In this document: positions 41,333 to 52,519 of the stretch, one piece after another
Layout: each line of letters begins with the position of its first letter
Numbering within the stretch: the stretch's first letter is position 1
Position numbers and translations under genes: made by a program
From: Paracoccaceae bacterium
Lineage (GTDB): Bacteria > Pseudomonadota > Alphaproteobacteria > Rhodobacterales > Rhodobacteraceae
Direction of reading: 5' to 3'
NCBI GenBank assembly: GCA_021296235.1
Contig: JAGWAS010000006.1
Span: 22,075 to 86,074, forward strand
Length of the DNA: 64,000 nt
The notes under the pieces: model-generated
What the model was told of the DNA's origin: nothing
The model's input: only the letters and a program-made list of their open reading frames with translations
The model's database searches: none

Positions 41333-42319
41333 TCATTCTGCGGCCAAGGCAGATGCCGCACAGCCCTTTAATGCCAGATAGTCATCGGTCACGACTGACA
41401 CTGAAAATCTTCTCATGAATTCACTGTAGTCGCCCTTTCTGCGAAATGCGGACTCGAATCCGAATTCAAGCAGATGCGGTGCCAACCCTCGCACGACGCC
41501 GCCAACCAAGTATATTCCGTCGTTCGGCAGATGGTGCAATGCAAGATCACCAACCACCGTCCCAAGGATGCCCGTCAAGATCCTTCCCGTTTTCTCCCAT
41601 TCAACTGTCTTAAGAAACCCGGAATCATGTTCGGTTCTTGATTGAGGAGAGGCAGTTGGGTTCAATCGGCAAATCCAATTGTGGATGGCCTTTACACCGC
41701 GGCCCGACAGGGCATCTTCAATTCCAGCGTAGCCATTCAGCCGTTCGATTTCCAATTTGAGGTCATGTTCGAGTTCAGAGCGAACCGGCAAGGTTACCCT
41801 GCCGCATTCGGCATCCGAGACAATTGGTCCAGAGGATGTACTGATAACAAGCGCGGTATTGAAGCCGGTGCCGACATTCACCACCAACTGCTTGCCGCTG
41901 GGAATACAGGACGGGAGATGAGGTTCAGTCCGGCCGCAGACAAGGTGCACATCTCTGGATTCCGCCATGTTCAAACCAAAACCGATGGCGGTGAGATCGT
42001 TGATGATCATTGCTGTTCCGCATTCGGCGGCATTCGACAGCGAGTCGACTTCAATTGTCCAGTCGATATTGGTGAGACTCGCACGGCGAGGTTCGACCGG
42101 GCCAGCCACCGCAACGCAGCAGCCTTCAAGTTCAATGTTGCCGAAGTCACTGCGAAATTTGCGAACAATGTCCTCGAAGCAACTGAATTCACAGTTCAGA
42201 TATCTCTTGATCGAGTCTCGATCGACCAGGCCATTCTCGGCGTAACCCAACCTTGAGTTTGTTCCGCCGATGTCGGCAACCAGAAACGGCTTGCAGAATT
42301 CGCCGTCAGATTTGGACAT
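41333..42319 (-). CDS. glk: glucokinase
   Basis: FLVADIGGTNSRLG; VNVGTGFNTALV; IYLVGGVVRGL; next to eda/edd. Confidence 0.88.
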   Translation of the reverse strand: MSKSDGEFCKPFLVADIGGTNSRLGYAENGLVDRDSIKRYLNCEFSCFEDIVRKFRSDFGNIELEGCCVAVAGPVEPRRASLTNIDWTIEVDSLSNAAECGTAMIINDLTAIGFGLNMAESRDVHLVCGRTEPHLPSCIPSGKQLVVNVGTGFNTALVISTSSGPIVSDAECGRVTLPVRSELEHDLKLEIERLNGYAGIEDALSGRGVKAIHNWICRLNPTASPQSRTEHDSGFLKTVEWEKTGRILTGILGTVVGDLALHHLPNDGIYLVGGVVRGLAPHLLEFGFESAFRRKGDYSEFMRRFSVSVVTDDYLALKGCAASALAAE

Positions 42320-42967
42320 GCTGATCGGCAAATTCCCGTTCCTTTCCACAGCAGGACGTTCTGCACAGTCGCGAATGGGAGACCAAGACAGTGGCCTCTT
42401 CAATCGAATTGGTTGTGCAGTGATCCAAGTTCCTTGATTTGTTCAATTTTCCAACCGTAATCGCGTCGAGTTGGCGGCTGTCACTATCATCTTCGGCGGT
42501 CCCCGCCATCAATGATGGAGCGACCCATGTGGCATATGAAACTCCATGCATGCCTCGCATTCCGTTCAATTCGGGTCAGAAAAGTTGGCCGGAAGAACAT
42601 CCCTGCTCATTTTCCCATCAGGTTTGATTGAGGCAACATTCGGTTCGGCGACGGGTTTGATTCGGCGTGCCGGCGTAACAAAGTCCGCCGGCACGAAAAA
42701 ACGATTTCGGAGGAACTCGATTGCCTTGTCCTCCCATCCAGCTTCCTGCACCGATCAGGCATTGCAGGCATGAGGCAATCACTTCGCTCACGGATTTGTG
42801 TATGAAAACGAACGCAAACAATGTTGGGCTTGTGAAAAGGGGCTTCGTATCCTGCCTTGATTGTCCAAAAAATGCCTTCGGCCGCGTGAGCTTTTGCGTC
42901 GATGGCTTCCGGTTGCCGCGTCCGCAAAGATCTGCCAAAACCCGCCGACGAAACGTTGAACACGTCG

Positions 42968-43618
42968 TCAATCGCTGATTTTGCCGAGAGAATGGGCTTG
43001 GGCGGCGAGACGGCGGATATCATTCCATCTGCATTCACTGACAGCTTCCGGCGGTGCGATCCAGGATCCGCCGACACAAACGACATTGTTCAAAGCGAGA
43101 TAGCTTTCGACGTTTTCCGGATTGATTCCCCCGGTCGGGCAAAACCTGACATTTGGTAGCGGACCGGAAAGTGCCTTTAGGGCCCGATGGCCACCGACGG
43201 CTTCGGCCGGGAAGAATTTGAGGAATGTGAACCCTTGATTCTGAAGGTGCATGATTTCCGATGCGGTCGCCGCGCCCGGCAACAGGGGAAGTTCCAAACT
43301 GGAACAGGCCTCAATGATCGGAATCGATGACCCCGGAGAGACTCCAAACACCGCCCCGGCGGACTTGGCAGCTTCGGCATGGGCCGGATTGAGGATGCTG
43401 CCGGCACCGACGACGCATCCAGAGACTGAGGAAATCCGCTCAATGGCCGCCAACGCCATCTCAGTGCGGAGGGTGACTTCGATGACGTGCAATCCGCCCT
43501 CGGCCAATGCAGATGCCAGTGGAATTGCATCAGCTTCATTTGCAATCTCCAAAACCGGAATTACGGGAACCTGTCCAAGAATTGCCTCAAGGCCGCGGCA
43601 AGGTCGATTGGCTGTCAA
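42968..43618 (-). CDS. eda: 2-dehydro-3-deoxy-phosphogluconate aldolase
   Basis: [44 protein letters not shown]. Confidence 0.95.
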   Translation of the reverse strand: MTANRPCRGLEAILGQVPVIPVLEIANEADAIPLASALAEGGLHVIEVTLRTEMALAAIERISSVSGCVVGAGSILNPAHAEAAKSAGAVFGVSPGSSIPIIEACSSLELPLLPGAATASEIMHLQNQGFTFLKFFPAEAVGGHRALKALSGPLPNVRFCPTGGINPENVESYLALNNVVCVGGSWIAPPEAVSECRWNDIRRLAAQAHSLGKISD

Positions 43619-45432
43619 AGTTCTTCTCCGATGAGAATGGCGCTGGCGCCTGCATCGGCGGATCCAGACTGTGCCCGAAAGAGACCAAAGAGTTCACGAC
43701 CGCAACCTTCCGCATCAGGGGGCGGTTGGGAAATTGGGTTGCGGGAGTCAAATCCGTCCGAGATCACATCCAAACGGCCCGCAGCTGCATCCAGCCGAAT
43801 CATATCTCCATCGCGAACTTTCGAGATTGCACCGCCATCAGCCGCTTCCGGTGCAATGTGAATGGCCGCGGGCACTTTGCCCGATGCTCCTGACATTCTT
43901 CCATCCGTGATCAAGCCCACCTTGTGACCTCGATCGAGAAGCACAGACAACAGGGGAGTCAGCGAATGGAGCTCCGGCATGCCGTTCGACTTGGGTCCTT
44001 GAAACCTGACCACTATAACACCATCCCGGTTGAGTTCACCGCTGTCGAATGCTCTCCGAACGGATTCCTGATCGGAAAAGGTCCTGGCCGGTGCCTCGAC
44101 CAGATGATGTTCCGGCTTGACTGCAGAAATCTTGATGATTCCCCGGCCCAGGTTTCCCGTCAGCGTCCTGAGGCCGCCATTTTGTGCAAATGGTTCGTTA
44201 ACGGGTCGGACAATCCGCTCATTCTCTGATCGGCTGTTCCCCGATTCCCAGACCAGCGCACCATTTCGCAATTTGGGTTCCATGGTGTAGCTCCGGAGCC
44301 CGTCACCAAAAACGGTCTCGACATCGGCGTGAAGCAGCTTTGCCTCAAGCAATTCACCGATCAGGAAACCAAGACCGCCGGCAGCATGAAAGTGGTTAAC
44401 GTCCGCCAAACCATTGGGATAAACCCTTGCGAGCAGGGGCACGGCTTCGGAAACCGCCGAGAAATCTTCCGCAGCCAAAATAATTCCGGCAGCACGCGCC
44501 ATGGCGATCAGGTGCAGGACCAAATTGGTGGATCCGCCGGTTGCCATCAATCCGACCATTCCGTTCACAAATGCCCGCTCGTCAAGAATGCGCCATACAG
44601 GCCGGTAGTCCGTCCCCTGCGCTGTAATTTCAGAGACGCGAACGGCTGCGGCGGCTGTCAGGGCATCACGCATTTCTGTTCCGGGATTTACGAAGGAGGC
44701 ACCAGGCAGGTGGAGCCCCATGAACTCCATGAGCATTTGATTGGTGTTTGCGGTTCCATAGAAGGTGCATGTTCCGGGACCGTGATAGGATGCCATCTCC
44801 GCTTCCATGAGTTCGGAACGCGATACCCGGCCGGCGGCAAATTCCTGACGAACCATTGCCTTTTCGTCGTTGGCAAGACCGGATGTCATCGGACCCGATG
44901 GCACAAATATTGCGGGCAGGTGCCCGAATGTAGCAGCGGCGATGATCATTCCCGGCACGATCTTGTCACAAACGCCGAGGAATAGGGCGCCGTCATAGGT
45001 GTTGTGGCTGAGTGCGATGCCGGACGCCAAGGCGATCACGTCGCGCGAAAACAAAGACAATTCCATTCCCGGCCGACCTTGAGTTACGCCATCGCACATC
45101 GCAGGGACGCCGCCCGCAACTTGGGCGGTTGCACCTGCATTCCGGGCTGCACCCTTGATGATCGCCGGAAAACGCTCATAGGGTTGATGCGACGACAGCA
45201 TGTCGTTGTAGGCGGTTACGATCGCCAAGTTGGGTGAGTCGGAACCCGCCAGCCTTGTTTTGTCATGTTCCATTGCGGCGTATGCGTGTGCCTGATTGCC
45301 GCAGGACAGATGCCCGCGGTAAGCACCGGCCTCCATGGCCCTGCGCATGCGGTCAACATATGCAGCCCGAGTCTTTTCGCTTCGGCGGCGGATTTGCCGA
45401 GTTGTCGCGTCAATTCTGGTGTCGATGGACAT
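43615..45432 (-). CDS. edd: phosphogluconate dehydratase
   Basis: [39 protein letters not shown]; overlaps eda by 4 bp. Confidence 0.95.
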   Translation of the reverse strand: MSIDTRIDATTRQIRRRSEKTRAAYVDRMRRAMEAGAYRGHLSCGNQAHAYAAMEHDKTRLAGSDSPNLAIVTAYNDMLSSHQPYERFPAIIKGAARNAGATAQVAGGVPAMCDGVTQGRPGMELSLFSRDVIALASGIALSHNTYDGALFLGVCDKIVPGMIIAAATFGHLPAIFVPSGPMTSGLANDEKAMVRQEFAAGRVSRSELMEAEMASYHGPGTCTFYGTANTNQMLMEFMGLHLPGASFVNPGTEMRDALTAAAAVRVSEITAQGTDYRPVWRILDERAFVNGMVGLMATGGSTNLVLHLIAMARAAGIILAAEDFSAVSEAVPLLARVYPNGLADVNHFHAAGGLGFLIGELLEAKLLHADVETVFGDGLRSYTMEPKLRNGALVWESGNSRSENERIVRPVNEPFAQNGGLRTLTGNLGRGIIKISAVKPEHHLVEAPARTFSDQESVRRAFDSGELNRDGVIVVRFQGPKSNGMPELHSLTPLLSVLLDRGHKVGLITDGRMSGASGKVPAAIHIAPEAADGGAISKVRDGDMIRLDAAAGRLDVISDGFDSRNPISQPPPDAEGCGRELFGLFRAQSGSADAGASAILIGEEL

Positions 45433-45564
45433 TTCCATGTTCCGGTCAGGTTGAACCGGTCTATTGCTTTGATTTGGACGAATCGAACATTTGCACGGAA
45501 TTCTCAAGTGAAAACGACAGGAAAGAACACGGAAGGGTTTACGTCAGCCCAATCAGCGGAAGGG

Positions 45565-46761
45565 ATGAATTCCTCGGCTGTAGCAAAGTTGGTGGTGGTC
45601 GGGGCGGGAACGATCGGCATGCGCCACATCATGGCCATCAATCTCTGCCCAGGTGCAAAATTGGCGGGAGTGGCCGAGAAAGATGAAAGTGTGCGCGCCG
45701 AACTCGCAGGAAAAGGAATTGCCGTCAGCCCGAATGTGGAGCGGTTGGTTGAAGATTCCCAACCTGACGGTGTGATCATAGCGACTCCGACCGATGCCCA
45801 TTGCCATTCGGCATTGCCGGTGATTTCAGCCGGAATTCCGGTTCTTGTGGAAAAACCCATTGCGGCCTCGTTGAATGAGTCTGAAGCAATTGCTGCCGCA
45901 GCTGCGCAGGCGGGCACCCAGGTCCTTGTTGGGCACCAAAGGCGATATCATCCTCAGGCAGCGATGGCGCGGGAAATGATCAGGACAGGCAAACTCGGCG
46001 AAATTTTGCTGGTTTCGGGCGTGTGGGGCGTTCGCAAGCACGAAGGTTACTATCGGCAGGGATTCCGAAGAACTCGGGAAGCCGGCCCTGTCATGATCAA
46101 CTTCATTCACGACATCGACATGCTTCGTCATGTCCTCGGAGAAATCGAATCCGTGGCCGCCAGATTGTCGAATAAAATTGGCGGAGGATTGAAGGAGGAT
46201 GCCGGCGTCGTCTCAATGAAATTTGCATCGGGAGCATTGGGATCGTTTGCTCTTTCCGATCGCGTGACCTCGCCCTGGTCCTGGGAATCCGCAACCGGTG
46301 AAAACCGGATTGTGCCGGACGCGGGGCAAAACTGCTTCCGGTTCATGGGAACCGAGTCGTCGCTGGACTTCCCGAACCTGGTGCACTGGACGCATGAAGG
46401 CGGGAAGGGGGATTGGAGCAGGTCAATATCGGGAGAGCAAATCAAGTGTCAACGAATTGATCCTTTTGTCAGTCAGTTGAATCATTTTCTTGATGTGATT
46501 CATGGCCTTGCCAAACCCTTGATAGATGTCAGGGATGCCACTGCAAGTCTGCGTGCTGCACTTGCCGTGCTTGAGGCTGCCGATTCGGGCTGTTGGGTTG
46601 AACTGCAAAGACCCCAGCGGTTGCCGAAGGCAGCGGGCGCCGGAACGTCAGTTTGGATCGCTTCATTCTCAGTTTCATTCGAGAAATTCCAGACAGGTTT
46701 CGAGTTCGGAATCTTCAATTTTTGGCGTTTCTGCAGGGCCCGGGATATTACCCGCTTCTGA
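45565..46761 (+). CDS. Gfo/Idh/MocA family oxidoreductase
   Basis: LVVVGAGTIGMRHIMAI; VLVEKPIAASLNESEAIAAAA; ORF opening at 45265 is antisense to edd. Confidence 0.85.
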   Translation: MNSSAVAKLVVVGAGTIGMRHIMAINLCPGAKLAGVAEKDESVRAELAGKGIAVSPNVERLVEDSQPDGVIIATPTDAHCHSALPVISAGIPVLVEKPIAASLNESEAIAAAAAQAGTQVLVGHQRRYHPQAAMAREMIRTGKLGEILLVSGVWGVRKHEGYYRQGFRRTREAGPVMINFIHDIDMLRHVLGEIESVAARLSNKIGGGLKEDAGVVSMKFASGALGSFALSDRVTSPWSWESATGENRIVPDAGQNCFRFMGTESSLDFPNLVHWTHEGGKGDWSRSISGEQIKCQRIDPFVSQLNHFLDVIHGLAKPLIDVRDATASLRAALAVLEAADSGCWVELQRPQRLPKAAGAGTSVWIASFSVSFEKFQTGFEFGIFNFWRFCRARDITRF

Positions 46762-46789
46762 GGCGGTTCGGAATATAGTCAGGTTGCAA

Positions 46790-47179
46790 TGCGCTCGTTC
46801 CAAAATTCTTTCCGCAGGTGCCGGAGGTTGCCGCGGGCGCGTCCATGTCTCGGTGGATCGGCTGTGTCGCCATAAAGTGTACGGCGAGCGCCTCATGAAG
46901 TCCATTTGCGTTCGCCCATTTGGGCCTGCATGTCGGCAACGGCCACGGCTTGAAGAGCGGGACGAGCCGACCACGAGCGTCATGCCTTCACTGCGGGCAA
47001 TTTCGATCATGCGCTTTAGATCCTCCATGTGCTTGAGGTGAAGCGCATCTCCCGGCCGGTTGGCGGATGTGGTTCCAAACAAACTGAAGTTACGCATGGT
47101 CGATGCCGAATTCCGACATCACCGCCAGTGAATGATGAAGATCACGGCTCACGCCATCGCATATGAGGCCCAGTTTCAC
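46790..47179 (-). pseudogene. decayed TIM-barrel sugar phosphate isomerase/epimerase-like gene
   Basis: GTG at 47179: VKLGLICDGVSRDLHHSLAVMSEFGIDHA-TAA(47090-47092); homology resumes in another frame as GDALHLKHMEDLKRMIEIARSEGMTLV, then degrades. Confidence 0.65.
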
Positions 47180-48055
47180 CCGTCTCCACCGCCCTTTCTC
47201 AGTCCGGTGCCGACTATGTCCTCCATGATCTTTGTAACGGCCCAGTTGTCACCTTCGGGATGCTTGGTGATACCGGCCTGAAACAATTGCATTGCTGTTG
47301 CGGCCGTAAAAAGCGGCACTCCGGAGTCGCGGGCAAGGTCCATCGCGATCGTCATATCCTTGTGCATGGTCGCTATGTGACTGCCGGTGCCTTCGAACCG
47401 TCCTTCGATGATGTTCTCCATTGCGGTGTTCGCCGCCGTCGAGCTGGCGCTTGAGGTTGAGACCACCTTTTGAAATGCCTCGGCCCGCACCCCGGATTTC
47501 GCCGCTAGAACGGTGGCCTCGAATGTGGCGGTGAATATTGATCCGATGAGGGACTGCAGGCACGCCTTGACCGTTTGTCCCATGCCGGGTTCGGATCCGA
47601 CATGGTGAATTGTGGCGCTCACCGCTTCCATGACCTCGCGATTGTCGTTCAGCAATTCTTCATTTGCTGCGGCCATCATTGTCAGCGTGCCGGATTGGGC
47701 ACCCGGAAATCCACCGCTGACCGGTGAATCGATTGGCCAGTTCCCGGGTTTCGGAGGCGGTTATGGTTGCCGTCAGGATGATTGTCGATCCGGATGGCAT
47801 GCTTTTGGCCAGACCGTTGTCGCCGAAGATCACCGATCTTGCCTGACAGCCGTTCATCACCATGACAAATGCGGCAATTACTCCTTCACCGGCAACTGCG
47901 GCGTTCTCTGCGGGATATCCGCCCATTTCCTCGAATGCTATCATCCGGGTCTGGGACAGGTCGAAGCCGGAAACTGCAAAGCCGGCCCGGATCAGGTTTC
48001 GCGCCAATCCCGATCCCATTTCGCCAAGACCGACGACGCCCACGCGCTGTTTCAT
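47176..48055 (-). pseudogene. frameshifted 3-hydroxyisobutyrate/L-threonate dehydrogenase-like gene
   Basis: MKQRVGVVGLGEMGSGLARNLIRAG (48055 down) is out of frame with DSPVSGGFPGAQSGTLTMMAAANEELL...FKVV-type C-terminal half ending 47176; shift near 47720-47740. Confidence 0.75.
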
Positions 48056-48216
48056 GATTCCCTCACAATCACTGCAGGCAGTGCCCGTTGCTGCCCGTCT
48101 GCATCAACTTGGCTGTGGCACAGCTTCAATCCGAACTTGCTTGATGTTGTCAATTCCCGACGTCGGACGCTTCGTTCGGAACAATCTGCGCAATGCGCCA
48201 AAATCGTAAAGCTGCA

Positions 48217-49653
48217 TCACCCTGCGGCTCCAAGTGTTGCAGACAGTTCCTTGGTTACCAGATACGCCTGCATGACATCATCCTCGGTGCATTCAAATGT
48301 TCCGGCCGCGACCCGAATGACGGTGCTGCCGCGACAGCTTGCACGGGTGAGAAATATCCGCCCATCGTCATTGATCAAATTGCACAACCTTCGTGTCAAC
48401 TCATCGGGATCTCCGTTTCCGGGGTTGAAACGAAAGGCAAACAAGGCCAGCGGACTGCTTGAAATCACTTCGAATTCCGGGTCGTCGCGAAACATACGTT
48501 CGACCTTTCGAACCCAAGCCACATGGTTGCGCATCATCGTTCGCAATCCCTCGAGCCCATATGCCCGAAGGACAAACCATAGCTTCAATGCCCGGAATCT
48601 TCTTCCTAGTGGGATCGTCATCTCACTGTAGTCCACAACTTCGAATTCGGTGTCGGTTTCCAGGTATTCCGGGCGAAGACCCAGCGTTTTCCTTTGCGGT
48701 CCGGGATCGGAAAGAAACTGGATCGAGCAGTCAAGCTGTGCACCAATCCACTTGTGCGGGTTCATGACCAAGGAGTCTGCACCTTCAACCCCTTTCCATA
48801 TGTTCCTGAATTCCGGACAAATCATCGCTGATCCGGCCCATGCGGCGTCGACGTGGCAATAAAGGTCAAAGGACTTTGCCACTTTGATGATTTCCGCAAC
48901 ATTGTCGCAGGCCCCATTTGCTGTTCCGCCAACACAGATGACCACCCCGGCAGGCTGCAGTCCGGCGTCAATGTCCCGCCCTATCGCGATTCGCAATTTA
49001 TCGGGGTTCATGGCCAGATTTTCGTTGGTTGGGATCTTCAATAGGTTTCTGTCCCCAATTCCGGCAATGCGGACGGCCTTGTCGATGGAGGAGTGGTTTT
49101 CCCCCGAAGCATAGATCCTAATAGTGTTTTGACCCTGCAAGCCTTGGCTGTTTCCAGCCCAGCGCAAGGTGCGCTCGCGCATTGTAAGCACCGCACAGAT
49201 GGTCGCGGTTGTGGCTGTGTCATGGATTAGGCCGGTGAAGTGGGAAGGCAATCCAACCGCGCCGCGGAGCCATTCGATCATCCTGCCTTCGAGTTCGCTG
49301 GCGGCAGGGGATGCCTGCCAAAGCATGCAGTTGCATGACATTGAATTCGCGAGATGTTCAGCAAGGATGGACGCCGGAGCTGCATTTGCGGGAAAATAGG
49401 CCAGGAATCTTGGGTGCTGCCAATGAGTCATCGCGTCCGGCACCAGCCGTTCGAAATCGGCGAAAATGTTTTCCATGGGTTCGGGAAGTTCCGGCGGCAT
49501 TGAAGGAATCAAGGCGGCGAATTCACCCGGAACGGAATTTGACCTGACCGGACGATCCTTCAACGTTGCATAGTAGCGGGTCGCCCATTCGCCCGCCCGT
49601 GCCGACCAATGGCCGAGGTCCGAATATCTCATCGCGATCAGAGCTTGAATCAA
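48217..49653 (-). CDS. PLP-dependent aromatic-L-amino-acid decarboxylase-like protein
   Basis: WQHPRFLAYFPANAAPASILAE; HVDAAWAGSAMICPEFR; MNPHKWIGAQLDCS PLP-Lys. Confidence 0.9.
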   Translation of the reverse strand: MIQALIAMRYSDLGHWSARAGEWATRYYATLKDRPVRSNSVPGEFAALIPSMPPELPEPMENIFADFERLVPDAMTHWQHPRFLAYFPANAAPASILAEHLANSMSCNCMLWQASPAASELEGRMIEWLRGAVGLPSHFTGLIHDTATTATICAVLTMRERTLRWAGNSQGLQGQNTIRIYASGENHSSIDKAVRIAGIGDRNLLKIPTNENLAMNPDKLRIAIGRDIDAGLQPAGVVICVGGTANGACDNVAEIIKVAKSFDLYCHVDAAWAGSAMICPEFRNIWKGVEGADSLVMNPHKWIGAQLDCSIQFLSDPGPQRKTLGLRPEYLETDTEFEVVDYSEMTIPLGRRFRALKLWFVLRAYGLEGLRTMMRNHVAWVRKVERMFRDDPEFEVISSSPLALFAFRFNPGNGDPDELTRRLCNLINDDGRIFLTRASCRGSTVIRVAAGTFECTEDDVMQAYLVTKELSATLGAAG

Positions 49654-50855
49654 GCCGCCGCAGGTGCGGCGGTCGCCGACCGATTGCGGGCAAGTTCCCC
49701 GGCCACCGAAGCAAGCCTGCGGAGGGCATCGCCGAGATCCTCGGCGGGAACGGTCATGGCGACGCGCACGTGTCCGGCAGCCGAACGGCCGAAACTCTCA
49801 CCCGGCATCACCGCGATTCGTTCATGTTCGAGGAGGTGAAGGGCAAAGTCCCGGCCGCTGAGACCGGTGGCTCTGACGTCGAGCATAAGGTACATGGCTC
49901 CCATTGGCGGAACCAGCGAAACGACTCGCTGATTTCGTAGGACATCAAGTGCAACCGACAACCTCCTCCGGAACGGTTCTGCAACCTTGGGTTCGAATTC
50001 CAAATCCCGGTTGAGTGCGTATAGCGCGGCATCCTGAATGTATTCTGGAACGCCGAAGGTAACGACCGTCAACAGTTCGCCCAGCGCGTTCATGATTTCG
50101 GCGGGGCCAGCCAGCCATCCAACGCGCGACCCGGTCATGGCAAAGGATTTTGACATTGATCCGATGACAAATGTCCGCTCCTGCATGCCATCAAGGGCCC
50201 GAATTGAGGCATGTTCACCAGACCAGATCTGGGTGTCGTACACCTCATCGGAAATGACCCAAAGATCGTGTTTTTGAGCTGCTGCGGCGATCATCGCGAT
50301 CGTTTCTTGCGGATAGATCGTGCCGGTGGGATTGTTTGGTGAATTGAACAGAAGGCTCGTTGCCCCAACTGCAGCTTGGTCGAGCGCTTTGCCTTCTGGC
50401 CTGAAATCCCGCCTTGGGCTTGTCGCCACCGGAACCGGTGTGCCGCCCGCGGCCATGATCGTTCCCGGATATGTCGGATAGTAGGGATCAAAGAAAAGTG
50501 CCTTATCGCCTGGGTTGAGAATCGCCAAGTGGGAAACCAGAAGTGCGCCCTGACCACCGCACGTGATGACAACATTTTCAATTCCGGTTGGAACCCCGGT
50601 TCTTTTCTCAATTCGGGTGGCTACCGCCTTCCTGAGGGCTGTTGTTCCCGAAACCACACTGTAACCGGTTCTGCCTCTTGATGCGCTTTCGGACATTTCG
50701 GCAAGAATGGCTGGATCTGTTGGAATGTCATGGTCGCCGACGGTCAAATTGACAACGGCTTCTCCAGCCTCCTTCAACTCTCTTGCCCTGTAATAGGGCT
50801 CCCAAGCACCGGAATCGGTCTTGAGCAAATTGAGAATTCGCCTGGCGAGTTGCAT
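49650..50855 (-). CDS. class I/II PLP-dependent aminotransferase
   Basis: NSPNNPTGTIYP; SDEVYD; GSMSKSFAMTGSRVGW PLP-Lys. Confidence 0.92.
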   Translation of the reverse strand: MQLARRILNLLKTDSGAWEPYYRARELKEAGEAVVNLTVGDHDIPTDPAILAEMSESASRGRTGYSVVSGTTALRKAVATRIEKRTGVPTGIENVVITCGGQGALLVSHLAILNPGDKALFFDPYYPTYPGTIMAAGGTPVPVATSPRRDFRPEGKALDQAAVGATSLLFNSPNNPTGTIYPQETIAMIAAAAQKHDLWVISDEVYDTQIWSGEHASIRALDGMQERTFVIGSMSKSFAMTGSRVGWLAGPAEIMNALGELLTVVTFGVPEYIQDAALYALNRDLEFEPKVAEPFRRRLSVALDVLRNQRVVSLVPPMGAMYLMLDVRATGLSGRDFALHLLEHERIAVMPGESFGRSAAGHVRVAMTVPAEDLGDALRRLASVAGELARNRSATAAPAAA

Positions 50856-51079
50856 GTGCACTCCTTCGGCCCGCAACCAACCACACCCGAAATTGAGTTC
50901 CGGTGAATCCGGTTGCATTCAGTCAGAAATGGGTTAATACAACCCACCATGAACGCGGCACAATCCATAATTTTCGGCATTTCGATTACCTGCTGACATC
51001 GTCAGCCGGGCCGTTCCTTCATCTCCAAACAGACTCAAACCGACAGGGCCCGGCAGGCCAGAGTTTGATCGAGTTTCAG

Positions 51080-52519
51080 ATGGCACAATTGCGATTTCAC
51101 AACACGAAAACCGGACAGAAGGAGGAGTTCGAGCCGATTGAGCCGGGCAGGGTGCGAATGTATGCTTGCGGACCCACGGTCTATGATCGGGCCCATATCG
51201 GAAATGCCCGTCAGGCGGTTGTGTTCGATGTCCTTTTCCGGCTTCTCCGGAACCTTTATGGCGAAGGCGTCCTTTATGTCCGCAACATTACGGACGTTGA
51301 TGACAAGATCAATGCGCGCGCCCTTGAGTTGTGGAATTCGGATGGGGCGCAATCCTTGGCGGACGTCGTGCGCGTCATCACCAATGAGACAATCGAGTGG
51401 TACAGAGAGGATATGGGTGCCCTCTCGGTGCTGACGCCCGATTTGGAACCGCGAGCCACCGAATTCATTCCCGAGATGATTGAGTTGATATTGCGGCTGC
51501 TCGAGGGTGGATTTGCATATGTCGCCGAAGGTCACGTTCTGTTCAGTGTTGATGCATATTCAGCCTACGGTGATTTTTCACGCAGATCGCCTGAGGACAT
51601 GGAAGCTGGCGCGAGAGTCGAAATTGCCCCCTACAAGAGAAATCCGGTCGATTTTGTCCTCTGGAAGCCGTCGGACTCAAATGAGCCTGGCTGGGACTCG
51701 CCTTGGGGACGGGGACGGCCGGGATGGCACATCGAATGCTCGGCAATGAGCCTGAAGCTGCTCGGAAACAACTTCGACATTCATGCCGGCGGCGCCGACC
51801 TGATCTTTCCGCATCATGAGAATGAAATTGCACAGAGCATCTGCGCCAATCCAGGTTCTGAATTCGCAAGGTATTGGATGCACAACGGTTTGTTGACCGT
51901 GAATGGCAGAAAGATGTCCAAGAGCCTGGGCAATGTCATCACAATCAAGGATTTGACAAACAAGGGCATAAGCGGCGGGGCAATTCGGCTCACCCTTCTG
52001 TCGACCCACTACAGGCAATCGCTGGACTGGACCGAAACGAAGCTTGAGGAAAACACCCGGGCGATGGAGCGTTGGGCCGGGATGATGGAGGATGCTCCGA
52101 ACTGCACCGGAGCCGTTTCGCCTGAGATTGTTGCGGCACTTTCGGATGATCTCAACACACCCAAGGCAATTGCCGAGCTACACCGGCTTGCCAAGGAGGG
52201 CGATTTTGGTTCGCTGAAGGCATCGGTTGAATTGCTTGGCCTATTGACTGGCGAAAGCGGGACCGGCCGGGTTCAGGTTGAAGACGGCATGCAGAATTTG
52301 ATTGAGCGGCTGCTGCAGGAGCGGGCCGGAGCCAGAGGGCGTCGGCATTTTGATGAGGCCGACAGAATCCGCGACCTCCTTTTGTCGGCAGGCGTTGAAA
52401 TCAAGGACGGCCCGCAGGGAACAGAATGGAGTGCGACATCACGATTCAATCCGGACCGGCTGGAACAGGGTAATCCGGGAGATTCCGCAATTGTGGGAGG
52501 TTTTGCAGATGACGGCTGA
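51080..52519 (+). CDS. cysS: cysteine--tRNA ligase
   Basis: [41 protein letters not shown]. Confidence 0.96.
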   Translation: MAQLRFHNTKTGQKEEFEPIEPGRVRMYACGPTVYDRAHIGNARQAVVFDVLFRLLRNLYGEGVLYVRNITDVDDKINARALELWNSDGAQSLADVVRVITNETIEWYREDMGALSVLTPDLEPRATEFIPEMIELILRLLEGGFAYVAEGHVLFSVDAYSAYGDFSRRSPEDMEAGARVEIAPYKRNPVDFVLWKPSDSNEPGWDSPWGRGRPGWHIECSAMSLKLLGNNFDIHAGGADLIFPHHENEIAQSICANPGSEFARYWMHNGLLTVNGRKMSKSLGNVITIKDLTNKGISGGAIRLTLLSTHYRQSLDWTETKLEENTRAMERWAGMMEDAPNCTGAVSPEIVAALSDDLNTPKAIAELHRLAKEGDFGSLKASVELLGLLTGESGTGRVQVEDGMQNLIERLLQERAGARGRRHFDEADRIRDLLLSAGVEIKDGPQGTEWSATSRFNPDRLEQGNPGDSAIVGGFADDG

